Positions 1 through 6,786 of a DNA stretch of 28,659 nucleotides are shown here, piece by piece. The DNA is from an uncultured Mycoplasmatota bacterium (GTDB lineage Bacteria > Bacillota_I > Bacilli_A > RF39 > UBA660). The position numbers were made by a program, and so were the translations under genes. The number at the start of each line of letters is the position of its first letter. Positions within the stretch are counted from its first letter, which is position 1. Where the stretch lies: positions 1-28,659 of the forward strand of contig URLV01000013.1 of assembly GCA_900548725.1 (NCBI GenBank). The letters run 5' to 3'. The notes under the pieces were generated by a model. It did no database searches. It was not told the DNA's origin and saw only the letters and a list, made by a program, of their open reading frames with translations.

Positions 1-391
1 CCATAGGACTGTTTGGCATAGAATTTTGCCAATATTTCTTACTATCTGCAGATTTAGTATATCCTGAAGTCTTTAAATTCAAAAATACTTGATACATAGA
101 ATTTTTAGGATCATATACTCTAATTGCATATTGGTCTTTACTTCCTGCTGTAATGACTTTCCATCCCTTTGGCTTTTTAAGAGTAATATCACCATTACTA
201 AAATCTTCAAATTCTATCTGACTTGCTTCTGATTTAACAATTTTTATGTTTTTATCTGAATTATCAAATATTTTCTTTCCAATATTTTTATGATTTTTTG
301 TAAAAACTGGATATAGAAGAAGTAAAAGTGCAACTACAGCAATTATAATCGTTTCCTTTTTTGGAATATTTAATTTCCCAATTTTTAAAAT
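1..391 (-). CDS. Membrane-anchored hypothetical protein, 3' end cut by window edge; start uncertain
   Basis: An open frame of about 130 codons runs off the left edge. It has a short Lys-rich N-terminus, one hydrophobic segment (IIIAVVALLLLLYPVF, about residues 17-32), then an outside-type region rich in Lys, Asp and aromatic residues. This suggests a type II or uncleaved-signal membrane protein with an extracellular domain. I do not recognise the family. The start is odd. A very strong double Shine-Dalgarno (AGGAGAGGAG, 410..401) sits at ideal spacing before an ATG at 398..396, but that ATG is in another frame and stops after about 37 codons. The long frame has no ATG/GTG/TTG before its membrane segment; its best start is ATT at 391..389. 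Removing one T from the run just after the ATG would give a normal start MFILKIGK. So this is either an ATT start or a 1-nt frameshift. It diverges from the regulator-sortase operon. Confidence 0.6.
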   Translation of the reverse strand, partial: MLKIGKLNIPKKETIIIAVVALLLLLYPVFTKNHKNIGKKIFDNSDKNIKIVKSEASQIEFEDFSNGDITLKKPKGWKVITAGSKDQYAIRVYDPKNSMYQVFLNLKTSGYTKSADSKKYWQNSMPNSPM

Positions 392-417
392 AAAACATCT
401 CTCCTCTCCTATACAAT

Positions 418-446
418 ATTATAATTTTATGTTTTTAAAATAACAA
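418..446 (-). promoter_or_regulatory. Vegetative-type promoter of the leftmost gene
   Basis: On the minus strand, TTGTTA (446..441), a 17-nt spacer and TATAAT (423..418) make a good sigma-A-like promoter. It ends about 8 nt before the double Shine-Dalgarno, so the leader would be very short. It faces away from a weaker candidate promoter of the regulator gene (TATAAT at 510-515). The roughly 60 nt between the two -10 boxes is where a divergently acting regulator could bind; that is inference. Confidence 0.5.
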
Positions 447-537
447 CACTCTTTCCCGCAAAGGCAATGTTTTTGATGGAAAGTTATTTTTATTATTAAA
501 TAGATGTTGTATAATATTTTCAAAGGAATGGTGTATT

Positions 538-2262
538 ATGAAATTTAAAGATGTTTTAAATAAATATTTAAAAGAATTAAATTGTTCTTCTAAAAAAATA
601 TCAAATGAATCAGGTCTATCAGAATCAGTTATAAGTAGATATAGAAATGGTGAAAGAACACCACTAAAGAATAGTGAACAAATAAATAAATTAACAACGG
701 CAATATATAAAATTTCACAAGATAATAATAAAAATTTAACTTATGATAAAATATTAAATGATTTTAATGCAACTATAATAAATAATGATTTTAACTATGA
801 AACACTTAGCAATAATTTAAATACATTAATCACATTATTAAAAATAAATACTAATAAGATGGCAAAATATATAGTTTTTGATGCATCACACATTTCAAGA
901 ATTAGATATGGCAAAGCCAAACCATCAAATCCAATTGAATTTGCAAATAAAATCTGTTCTTATATTTTTTTAAAATATAATAGACCAGAAGACATAAGTA
1001 CTTTATCTACTATCATCGGTTGTGATAAAAAAGAATTAGTAGAAACAAAATTCATAAATACTTTATTCTATTGGTTAATAAATGAAACAACTCATACAAA
1101 AAGTCAAATAGCAGAGTTTCTTCATCATTTAGATTCATTTAATTTAGATGATTATATAAAGGCTATAAAATTTGATGAATTAAAAGTACCATCAATTCCA
1201 TTTTATAGACCAAAGAGTAAACGCTACTACGGTTTAGAAGAAATGAAAGAAGGAGAATTAAATTTCTTTAAAGCAACTGTTTTATCTAAATCAAAAGAAG
1301 ATATATTTATGTATAACAATATGCCTATGGAAGATATGGCAAAAGATATTGAATTTGGTAAAAAATGGATGTTCGCTATAGCCTTGTGTTTAAAAAAAGG
1401 ACATCATTTGAATATCATTCACAATCTTGATAGACCATTCAACGAAATGATGTTAGGACTTGAAAGCTGGATACCAATCTATATGACAGGACAAATATCA
1501 CCATACTATTTTAAAGATAATAAAACAAACATATATAACAATCTTGATTATTTTTCAGAAGTTGTAGCACTAAGTGGAGAATGTATTAAAGGACATCATA
1601 ATAAAGGAATGTATTATTTAATAACTAATAAAAAAGAATTAGAATATTACAAGGAGAAAACTGATTTAATTTTAAAAAAAGCAAAACCTCTTATGGAAAT
1701 ATATAAAGAAGATAAAATAAATGAATTTGAATTATTTATAAAAAATGATGAAAAAATAATAAGTGATAGAAAAAGATTTCTTTCTTCTCTACCCTTATTT
1801 ACAATAAATGATGAACTGTTAATTAAAATATTAAAAAGAAATAAACTAACAAATTCTAATATTAATAAAATTCTTAAATATAAGCAAGATAAATTTAACA
1901 ATATAAAATCCATTATTGAAAATAATAGTTTAGAAGATTATATTTATAAAATAAAAGAAGATGAATTTAAGGAGGAAACTCCATCACTTTCATTAAACAA
2001 TTTGTTTTTAGATAAAACAATTACTTATACCTATAAGGAATATATAGAACATTTAAAACAAACAAATAATTTTGCAAAAAAACATAGCAATTATCATATT
2101 AATTATGAAAATTACAGAACATTTAAAAATATAACAGTTACAATATTAAAAAATAATTATGTAGTTTTATCTAAAAATTCTAATCCAACTATTCACTTCG
2201 TAATAAGACATCCAAAATTAGTTGAAGCTATTGAAAATTTTAATCCGATTGTAAAGGAATAA
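538..2262 (+). CDS. Large XRE-type helix-turn-helix regulator with two HTH units
   Basis: This 574-aa protein has an N-terminal Cro/C1-type HTH at about residues 7-60; the segment SKKISNESGLSESVISRYRN is a typical recognition helix pair. A second, similar HTH-like unit follows at about 94-145 (NKMAKYIVFDASHISRIRYG). The remaining 400 or so residues are mostly helical, charged and without membrane segments, and match no sensor domain I know. It is probably a DNA-binding regulator that reads a cytoplasmic or protein signal. The ATG at 538 follows AAGGAATGG (523-531), and a TATAAT lies at 510-515 with only a weak -35. The sortase gene begins 4 nt after its stop, so the two are co-transcribed and the protein may control the sortase and the divergent membrane-anchored gene. 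The target is inference. Confidence 0.7.
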   Translation: MKFKDVLNKYLKELNCSSKKISNESGLSESVISRYRNGERTPLKNSEQINKLTTAIYKISQDNNKNLTYDKILNDFNATIINNDFNYETLSNNLNTLITLLKINTNKMAKYIVFDASHISRIRYGKAKPSNPIEFANKICSYIFLKYNRPEDISTLSTIIGCDKKELVETKFINTLFYWLINETTHTKSQIAEFLHHLDSFNLDDYIKAIKFDELKVPSIPFYRPKSKRYYGLEEMKEGELNFFKATVLSKSKEDIFMYNNMPMEDMAKDIEFGKKWMFAIALCLKKGHHLNIIHNLDRPFNEMMLGLESWIPIYMTGQISPYYFKDNKTNIYNNLDYFSEVVALSGECIKGHHNKGMYYLITNKKELEYYKEKTDLILKKAKPLMEIYKEDKINEFELFIKNDEKIISDRKRFLSSLPLFTINDELLIKILKRNKLTNSNINKILKYKQDKFNNIKSIIENNSLEDYIYKIKEDEFKEETPSLSLNNLFLDKTITYTYKEYIEHLKQTNNFAKKHSNYHINYENYRTFKNITVTILKNNYVVLSKNSNPTIHFVIRHPKLVEAIENFNPIVKE

Positions 2263-2266
2263 AGAA

Positions 2267-3091
2267 ATGAAGAATAAAATAAAAGTTAAATGGAAAAATA
2301 TAATAATAATTTCTATATTTTTATTATTTATCATATTGTTAATTATATCTGGTTATAATGTAATAAAGTGGAAATTGGATTCAAACAAAATGGATAAAGA
2401 AATAAATAATATTCAAAATACTACATATATTGAAGAAATAAAAAATAATGAAAATACCAAAATAATAAAACCATCAGAAAAAATATCAAAAGAAAACCCT
2501 TATTGGGATTATATAAATATGAATATGATAAATGTAAATTTTACAGATTTAAAAAAGACTAATCCAGATGTTATTGGTTGGATAAAAGTTAATGGAACAA
2601 ATATAAATTATCCATTTGTTCAAAGTAAAGATAACGATTATTATCTTACACACAGTTTTAATAAGTCGTATAATGGAGGAGGATGGGTGTTTTTAGATTA
2701 TAGAAATAATAGTACTAATAATAAAAATACTATTATTTATGCTCATGGTAGATCAAATAAAACAATGTTTGGTACTTTAAAAGATACTTTAAAAAATAGT
2801 TGGCTTTCTAATACTAATAACTACATTATTAAATTGTCTACAGAAACTGAAAATAGTTTATGGCAAATATTTAGTATATATCGTATTCCTACAACTAGCG
2901 ACTATTTACAAATAGATTTCAATAATGATTTAGAATATCAAAACTTTTTAGATATGATTAAAAATAGAAGTAATCATAACTTTAATACAAGTATTACATC
3001 TAATGATAAAATACTTACTTTATCAACTTGTTATAATAATGATGATAAAATGGTAGTTCATGCTAAACTTATTAAGAAAGAAAATAAATGA
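2267..3091 (+). CDS. srtB: Class B sortase with Lys in place of the catalytic Arg
   Basis: A membrane-anchored transpeptidase of the sortase B family; these join proteins with NPQTN-like signals to the cell wall or build pili. There is one N-terminal membrane segment (about residues 12-30), a linker, then the sortase barrel from about 95. Recognisable motifs are NPDVIGWIKVNGTNINYPF (about 97-115), the catalytic His160 in IYAHGR, and the catalytic Cys255 in LTLSTCYN. The third family residue, normally Arg in the strand after the Cys loop (R-x-V-V), is Lys261 here (AAA at 3047-3049), in DDKMVVHAKL. Length (274 aa) is normal. It follows the XRE regulator by 4 nt and ends at a hairpin. No protein with a clear sorting signal is seen in this window. 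Confidence 0.9.
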   Translation: MKNKIKVKWKNIIIISIFLLFIILLIISGYNVIKWKLDSNKMDKEINNIQNTTYIEEIKNNENTKIIKPSEKISKENPYWDYINMNMINVNFTDLKKTNPDVIGWIKVNGTNINYPFVQSKDNDYYLTHSFNKSYNGGGWVFLDYRNNSTNNKNTIIYAHGRSNKTMFGTLKDTLKNSWLSNTNNYIIKLSTETENSLWQIFSIYRIPTTSDYLQIDFNNDLEYQNFLDMIKNRSNHNFNTSITSNDKILTLSTCYNNDDKMVVHAKLIKKENK

Positions 3092-3093
3092 TG

Positions 3094-3120
3094 AAGACCT
3101 CTTCAAAAAAGAGGTCTTTA
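3094..3120 (+). terminator. Hairpin after the sortase gene
   Basis: A perfect 10-bp stem, AAGACCTCTT (3094-3103) with AAGAGGTCTT (3109-3118), and a 5-nt loop, starting 3 nt after the sortase stop. The T tract after it is short, so termination may be moderate. Confidence 0.65.
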
Positions 3121-3230
3121 TCATATCAAATTAATTATTCAAAAAATCTTCTATATATTTTTACCAACTCATACTAGAAAAATGATATAAAATAAATAAC
3201 TAATATGTACAAAACTAGCAACAAATATCA

Positions 3231-3795
3231 TTAACCCCTATTATAATCTTTAATTAATATAGATTTATCTACAATATCTTCTTTTATATTTCTTAGTTTT
3301 CTATTCATTATATTTGTTTCAGTAGGTTTTCTTTCAAAAACTATAGAACGTTGGATCTATAATAAGTTCTAAAAGTAACCATCATTTAATTTTATATTAC
3401 AATTATATAAAGTGACTTTTTGCATATTTTATATTATTATTTCATAAAAATAGAGCAATACACTTATTTATATATCTACAACGTATCCGATACAATATTT
3501 TTCTATCATACAAACCTATATTAACATAATTCATAGTAGAATTTTTTTTAATAAAGAACCCTATCACCTTTATCTAAAACTACATTTATTTTCTATTAGA
3601 TAATTTAAAAATTTATTTTTTATATCATTACTATTTGATTAGTTCATTATTACTCCTATTACTTTTCCATTTATATAATGTTTATCTAGTTCTTTTAATA
3701 TATTATTTTATAAATTACTCATACTACTATCTAAAAATAGTGTGTAGTGAATATTTATTCGTATCAATACTTAAAATTCAAAACAAAAGAAACAA
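3231..3795 (-). pseudogene. Decayed, unidentified gene
   Basis: This stretch has no intact gene, but its minus strand reads as protein-like text broken by stops and frame changes. The clearest pieces are ILKELDKHYINGKVIGVIMN followed, after an in-frame TAA, by DIKNKFLNYLIENK; then NVVLDKGDRVLY; then NSTMNYVNIGLYDRKILYRI; and at the end SIVFERKPTETNIMNRKLRN running to a TAA at 3233..3231. Within the last piece two TAG codons interrupt the frame (DGYF-stop-NLL-stop-IQRS). Several of the stops could come from CAA or CAG by C-to-T change. The composition (Lys, Asn, Ile, Asp) matches neighbouring genes. I cannot name the family. It lies just downstream of the beta-sandwich gene in the same direction. 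The rest of 3120-3811 shows nothing further. Confidence 0.45.
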
Positions 3796-3811
3796 ATATT
3801 TTGCTTCTTTA

Positions 3812-4357
3812 TTAATTATTATCTATTATTATTTGACCATCCATAATCGGTATATTTGCGAAACTTTCATCCATTAATGTAAAGTTCCTTTCTGGTGCCG
3901 TTGGATTTATTATTTCTATCGTTTGTGTTTCTTCAGTCATAGTTATAGATTTTACACCGTCATCAAAAGTATGACCACCATCGCTTGATATTTGTTTATA
4001 ATATATTGGATTGCTATCAGAGGCTGCAAACGGAACATTATTAAATACAGCATTACCATCTTGATCAGTTGTTATTTCTGTTCCTAAAATTGTTCCTGTA
4101 CTATCAGTTCTAATAAATTTAGCACCAAAAATATCCACTCCGGTACTAGCATCACCTGTATCTGTTACATGAAGTGTTAAAGTTCCTTTAGCACTTATTG
4201 TAAAAGCATAAGTTTCTACACCATCAACTATATTAACACTTGTTGGTGTTAATGTAGAAGAATCATAACCACCTGCTACAGCAGTTACATTATATGTACC
4301 TGTAACAAGTTCAATACTTCCTTTACCATTTGTTATTGGAATTGTGTGTCTTGCCAT
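3812..4357 (-). CDS. Small beta-sandwich (prealbumin/SpaA-like) protein, candidate spore-surface component
   Basis: This 181-aa protein is rich in Thr, Ser, Gly, Asp and Val, with strand-turn patterns. The segment TLTLHVTDTGDASTGVDIFG followed by TTDQDGNAVFNNVPF resembles a SpaA/Cna-B or prealbumin-like fold: a substitution-rich strand pair, then T-D-x-D-G-x-A-x-F-x-x-V-P. A first similar unit covers about residues 1-50 (GSIELVTGTYNVTAVAGGYD). There is no signal peptide, membrane segment or sorting signal. Its base composition is less AT-rich than its neighbours. The start is supported by AAAGGGG about 11 nt upstream, and the first 25 nt overlap the end of the preceding gene, so translation may be coupled. 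The function is unknown. I infer a structural or adhesive protein that stays in the cytosol or mother cell, perhaps placed on the spore surface with the collagen-like and beta-helix proteins next door. Confidence 0.6.
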   Translation of the reverse strand: MARHTIPITNGKGSIELVTGTYNVTAVAGGYDSSTLTPTSVNIVDGVETYAFTISAKGTLTLHVTDTGDASTGVDIFGAKFIRTDSTGTILGTEITTDQDGNAVFNNVPFAASDSNPIYYKQISSDGGHTFDDGVKSITMTEETQTIEIINPTAPERNFTLMDESFANIPIMDGQIIIDNN

Positions 4358-4692
4358 AATATTATTTTTCCCCTTTCTATTTTTAAATTAGGATAATTCT
4401 TATCCTCTAATAATATTGTAATAAGATGTTTTTTAATATTATTACCACTGATATTTATACAGTAATTTCTATTTTTCTTTGCAATTATTGGAACTAAAAT
4501 AATTGATAAATTACAATATATAATTATTTTATATATTTCATTATGACAAACAGGCAATTCTATTTTACCAAACATATCTGTTAAACCTTCATAAACAATC
4601 TTATTACATTTATCTTTTAATATAATTTTTAAATTACTTAAAACCATATTATTAGTGCTACATAATCTTATATATATACAATCTTTATTCAT
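4333..4692 (-). CDS. Small hypothetical protein, likely carboxypeptidase-regulatory/transthyretin-like fold
   Basis: This 119-aa protein has six Cys residues and no signal peptide. The stretch VLSNLKIILKDKCNKIVYEG followed by LTDMFGKIELPV follows the pattern of a carboxypeptidase-regulatory or prealbumin-like beta-sandwich: variable strand, then T-D-x-x-G-x-x-x-L-P. That gives it a general likeness to the gene it overlaps. The Cys residues are of interest because disulfide crosslinking is common in spore coats; that link is inference. The start at ATG 4692 follows GGGGTG. It lies 52 nt after the beta-helix gene and has its own candidate sporulation-type promoter. Confidence 0.5.
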   Translation of the reverse strand: MNKDCIYIRLCSTNNMVLSNLKIILKDKCNKIVYEGLTDMFGKIELPVCHNEIYKIIIYCNLSIILVPIIAKKNRNYCINISGNNIKKHLITILLEDKNYPNLKIERGKIILWQDTQFQ

Positions 4693-4711
4693 AATTCACC
4701 CCATTACAATA

Positions 4712-4738
4712 TAGTGTATGAATTATTTATTTTTTTGC
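4712..4738 (-). promoter_or_regulatory. Candidate sigma-E/sigma-K-type promoter before the small beta-sandwich gene pair
   Basis: On the minus strand CATACACTA (4720..4712) matches the sigma-K -10 pattern CATANNNTA exactly; its first eight bases, CATACACT, also fit the sigma-E -10. A GC (4738..4737) sits 16 nt upstream where sigma-K prefers AC, so the -35 match is only half. It lies 10 nt before the Shine-Dalgarno GGGGTG. The 11-base form CATANNNTATA recurs before the beta-helix and collagen-like genes. Confidence 0.4.
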
Positions 4739-4744
4739 AAAGGC

Positions 4745-6598
4745 TTATTCCTCTATACTCCAAATAATTAAAGTACAATAATCCTCATCTATAAGTAAAT
4801 CTCTACTAGGAATAAGAATTAATCCTTTATCAGTAGAAAATGTAATGGTACTAACTTCAACATTTCCATTATTAATATTAGATTCATAGATTAACTGCTT
4901 ATTAGTTGTTAATTTAAGTAATTCATTATCAAATTTTTTAAATTTTAATGAATCAATTAATACTTTATCATTACTTATCATTGGATTTATGTAGTTAATA
5001 TACAATTTCCATTTAGTTCTATTTATTCTACTATCTACAACTATTATTTCTGTCTTTTTTTTCTTATTTAATATTATAGGTTTATTTGATGTAGGTGTTT
5101 TATTGAACACAATATTTTCTGTTGTTCTTAAAAGTGTTAATTCTCCATCAAAAGGTGTATTTACTTTTCTTTCTGTATAACATCCGTTTAAACAAGATGT
5201 TATTTTTACTCTCGTATTATCTGAAATTACTGAATCAATATCTACTTCAAATAATCCTTCTTCATTTGCTTTTGTTGTTAGTCTTTTAGTATCATATTCT
5301 ATTAAAGTATCTGAGTAAGGTATTGTATGACCAGATATAGTATTATTTGAACTATTTATCGGGTGAATATTAATTTTTAACATTCCTATTGTTAATATTT
5401 TTATATTTTGAAATGAAAAACTATTTATATCTGTAAGTGAATTTAATTCATTTTCTGTAAAATTATGGGATGTAATTGTTGTAGTATTCTTATCAAATGT
5501 GCCAGTTATTTCTACAGGATTTTTCTCTTTATACCAATAAAAAGCTGGTGTATCATTTAGTGTACAAGCTTCTAAATAATCTAAAGCGTAAATCCACATG
5601 TTTATTCTACTAAATTTAAAAGAAAAATTAACTGGATTATTTGTATACATTACATTAGCATTTTTTGTATAAATATTTATATATTTAGGATTATCAAATA
5701 TTATTTTTTGATCACTACCTTTAAAATAAATATTATAATTATCAGTTGGGGTATTCATATATGTATTAATTACTGAAAAACTAGCTCCTTCTTTTACTGT
5801 AAGATTACCAAATATACTCCACATTGGTATTCTTTGATGACTCTTTTCTATAAAAGTAAAATTTGCCATTTCTTCTATTAATACATTTCTTGCTCCATGA
5901 GTTGTTGTTATTGAAAAACCATTTCCTGTTGTTAATAGAAATTCTGCACCATGACCTACTATTAAATCTAATTTATTAGTACCATTCATAAGTTCTTCAT
6001 TAGTTGTAATATTAACATTGCTGTTAGGAACTATTTTTATATAGGAAGGTATAACATCATTAAAGAAGAATACAGGATCAACAGTTGAATTACTCGTAAT
6101 TGTTGTGTTTCCCCCTATTATAATTCTATTTGAATCACAAATTTTTTTTACCGTAACATTATTTGTATCGACACCAGATATCATAGAATCATTTATTTTA
6201 GTTGTACCGTAATAATTACAAGAAAGTTCTACTCCACTAAAATTAACATTATTATATTCAACTACTAAGTCATTATAATTTGGATGAGATGGAACGTATA
6301 TTACTCCATAAGTATGAGAACTAATTATATTCATGTTTTTTAATACTATTTTTTTATTTTGTTTATTAGCATTTATAACATCAGTTGATTCTGTTAAATT
6401 GTTTGTATATGTATATTTGTTATTATTATATGTTCCATCAATTACTATTTCTGTTTTATTAGAATTAATTGTAAATCCACTAGTAAGTGTTATATCACTA
6501 CCAAAAAACACATAATTATAGTCATTTGTTTCACTTAATACCTGTTTTAATTCTTCACTGTTATTTACTACAACTGTATTATTGTTTATTATTTGCAT
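4745..6598 (-). CDS. Pectate-lyase-like right-handed beta-helix surface-type protein
   Basis: This 617-aa protein opens with a pattern typical of pectate-lyase-like adhesive proteins: a residue-by-residue start (VVVNNSEELKQVLSETNDYN, about 9-28) followed by repeated short strands such as NKTEIVIDG, KKIVLKNMNI, NDLVVEYNNVNFSG and NVLIEEMANFTF. These suggest stacked beta-helix rungs over about residues 30-340. After that come beta-rich segments, including one at about 410-480 with SCLNGCYTERKV, and a C-terminal domain to YCTLIIWSIEE. I see no catalytic pectate lyase residues, signal peptide, membrane anchor or sorting signal, so a structural or binding role is likelier than an enzyme. The start has a good AAAGGAAAGTG before ATG 6598. 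It lies between the collagen-like gene and the small beta-sandwich genes, all in one direction. Confidence 0.6.
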   Translation of the reverse strand: MQIINNNTVVVNNSEELKQVLSETNDYNYVFFGSDITLTSGFTINSNKTEIVIDGTYNNNKYTYTNNLTESTDVINANKQNKKIVLKNMNIISSHTYGVIYVPSHPNYNDLVVEYNNVNFSGVELSCNYYGTTKINDSMISGVDTNNVTVKKICDSNRIIIGGNTTITSNSTVDPVFFFNDVIPSYIKIVPNSNVNITTNEELMNGTNKLDLIVGHGAEFLLTTGNGFSITTTHGARNVLIEEMANFTFIEKSHQRIPMWSIFGNLTVKEGASFSVINTYMNTPTDNYNIYFKGSDQKIIFDNPKYINIYTKNANVMYTNNPVNFSFKFSRINMWIYALDYLEACTLNDTPAFYWYKEKNPVEITGTFDKNTTTITSHNFTENELNSLTDINSFSFQNIKILTIGMLKINIHPINSSNNTISGHTIPYSDTLIEYDTKRLTTKANEEGLFEVDIDSVISDNTRVKITSCLNGCYTERKVNTPFDGELTLLRTTENIVFNKTPTSNKPIILNKKKKTEIIVVDSRINRTKWKLYINYINPMISNDKVLIDSLKFKKFDNELLKLTTNKQLIYESNINNGNVEVSTITFSTDKGLILIPSRDLLIDEDYCTLIIWSIEE

Positions 6599-6618
6599 AA
6601 TATCACTTTCCTTTATTA

Positions 6619-6647
6619 TAAAATATGTTTGTAATATAAAACAATAT
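6619..6647 (-). promoter_or_regulatory. Candidate sigma-E/sigma-K-type promoter of the beta-helix gene
   Basis: CATATTTTA (6627..6619, minus) fits CATANNNTA, and the longer form CATATTTTATA fits CATANNNTATA. An ATA (6647..6645) lies 17 nt upstream, which fits the sigma-E -35 spacing (ATA, 16-18 nt, CATA). The box ends a few nt before AAAGG, so the leader would be very short. A terminator (6662-6687) separates it from the collagen-like gene, so the beta-helix gene needs its own promoter. Confidence 0.4.
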
Positions 6648-6661
6648 AATTAATTAGTATT

Positions 6662-6687
6662 AAAAAAGAATAGATTTTTTCTACTCT
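6662..6687 (-). terminator. Rho-independent terminator downstream of the collagen-like gene
   Basis: Minus strand: AGAGTAGA (6687..6680), a 5-nt loop, TCTATTCT (6674..6667) with one G-T pair, then T6. It lies 94 nt after the collagen-like stop and before the beta-helix promoter. Between it and the stop-codon hairpin there is a further imperfect inverted repeat, TTGCGT...ACGCAA (about 6713-6748), which may add to the 3' structure. Confidence 0.65.
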
Positions 6688-6757
6688 AATTTATTTTGGT
6701 AAAACTTAATATTGCGTTAGTATTTACATCAAGTAAGCTTATACGCAAAATCACATG

Positions 6758-6786
6758 AAATAATCAAGGATTTTCCTTGATTATTT
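6758..6786 (-). terminator. Hairpin containing the stop codon of the collagen-like gene
   Basis: A 12-bp perfect stem (6786..6775 with 6769..6758, core ATCAAGG/CCTTGAT) and a 5-nt loop. The TAA stop (6783..6781) is inside the 5' arm. The T tract is weak (TTATTTC), so it may protect the mRNA end rather than terminate; a second hairpin with T6 follows at 6662-6687. Confidence 0.55.

Noticed and set aside
3635..3877. 80-codon plus-strand frame
   Set aside because: It lies antisense to the decayed gene and the end of the beta-sandwich gene, has no good ribosome binding site, and its Leu/Ile/Tyr-rich text is what AT-rich antisense sequence gives.
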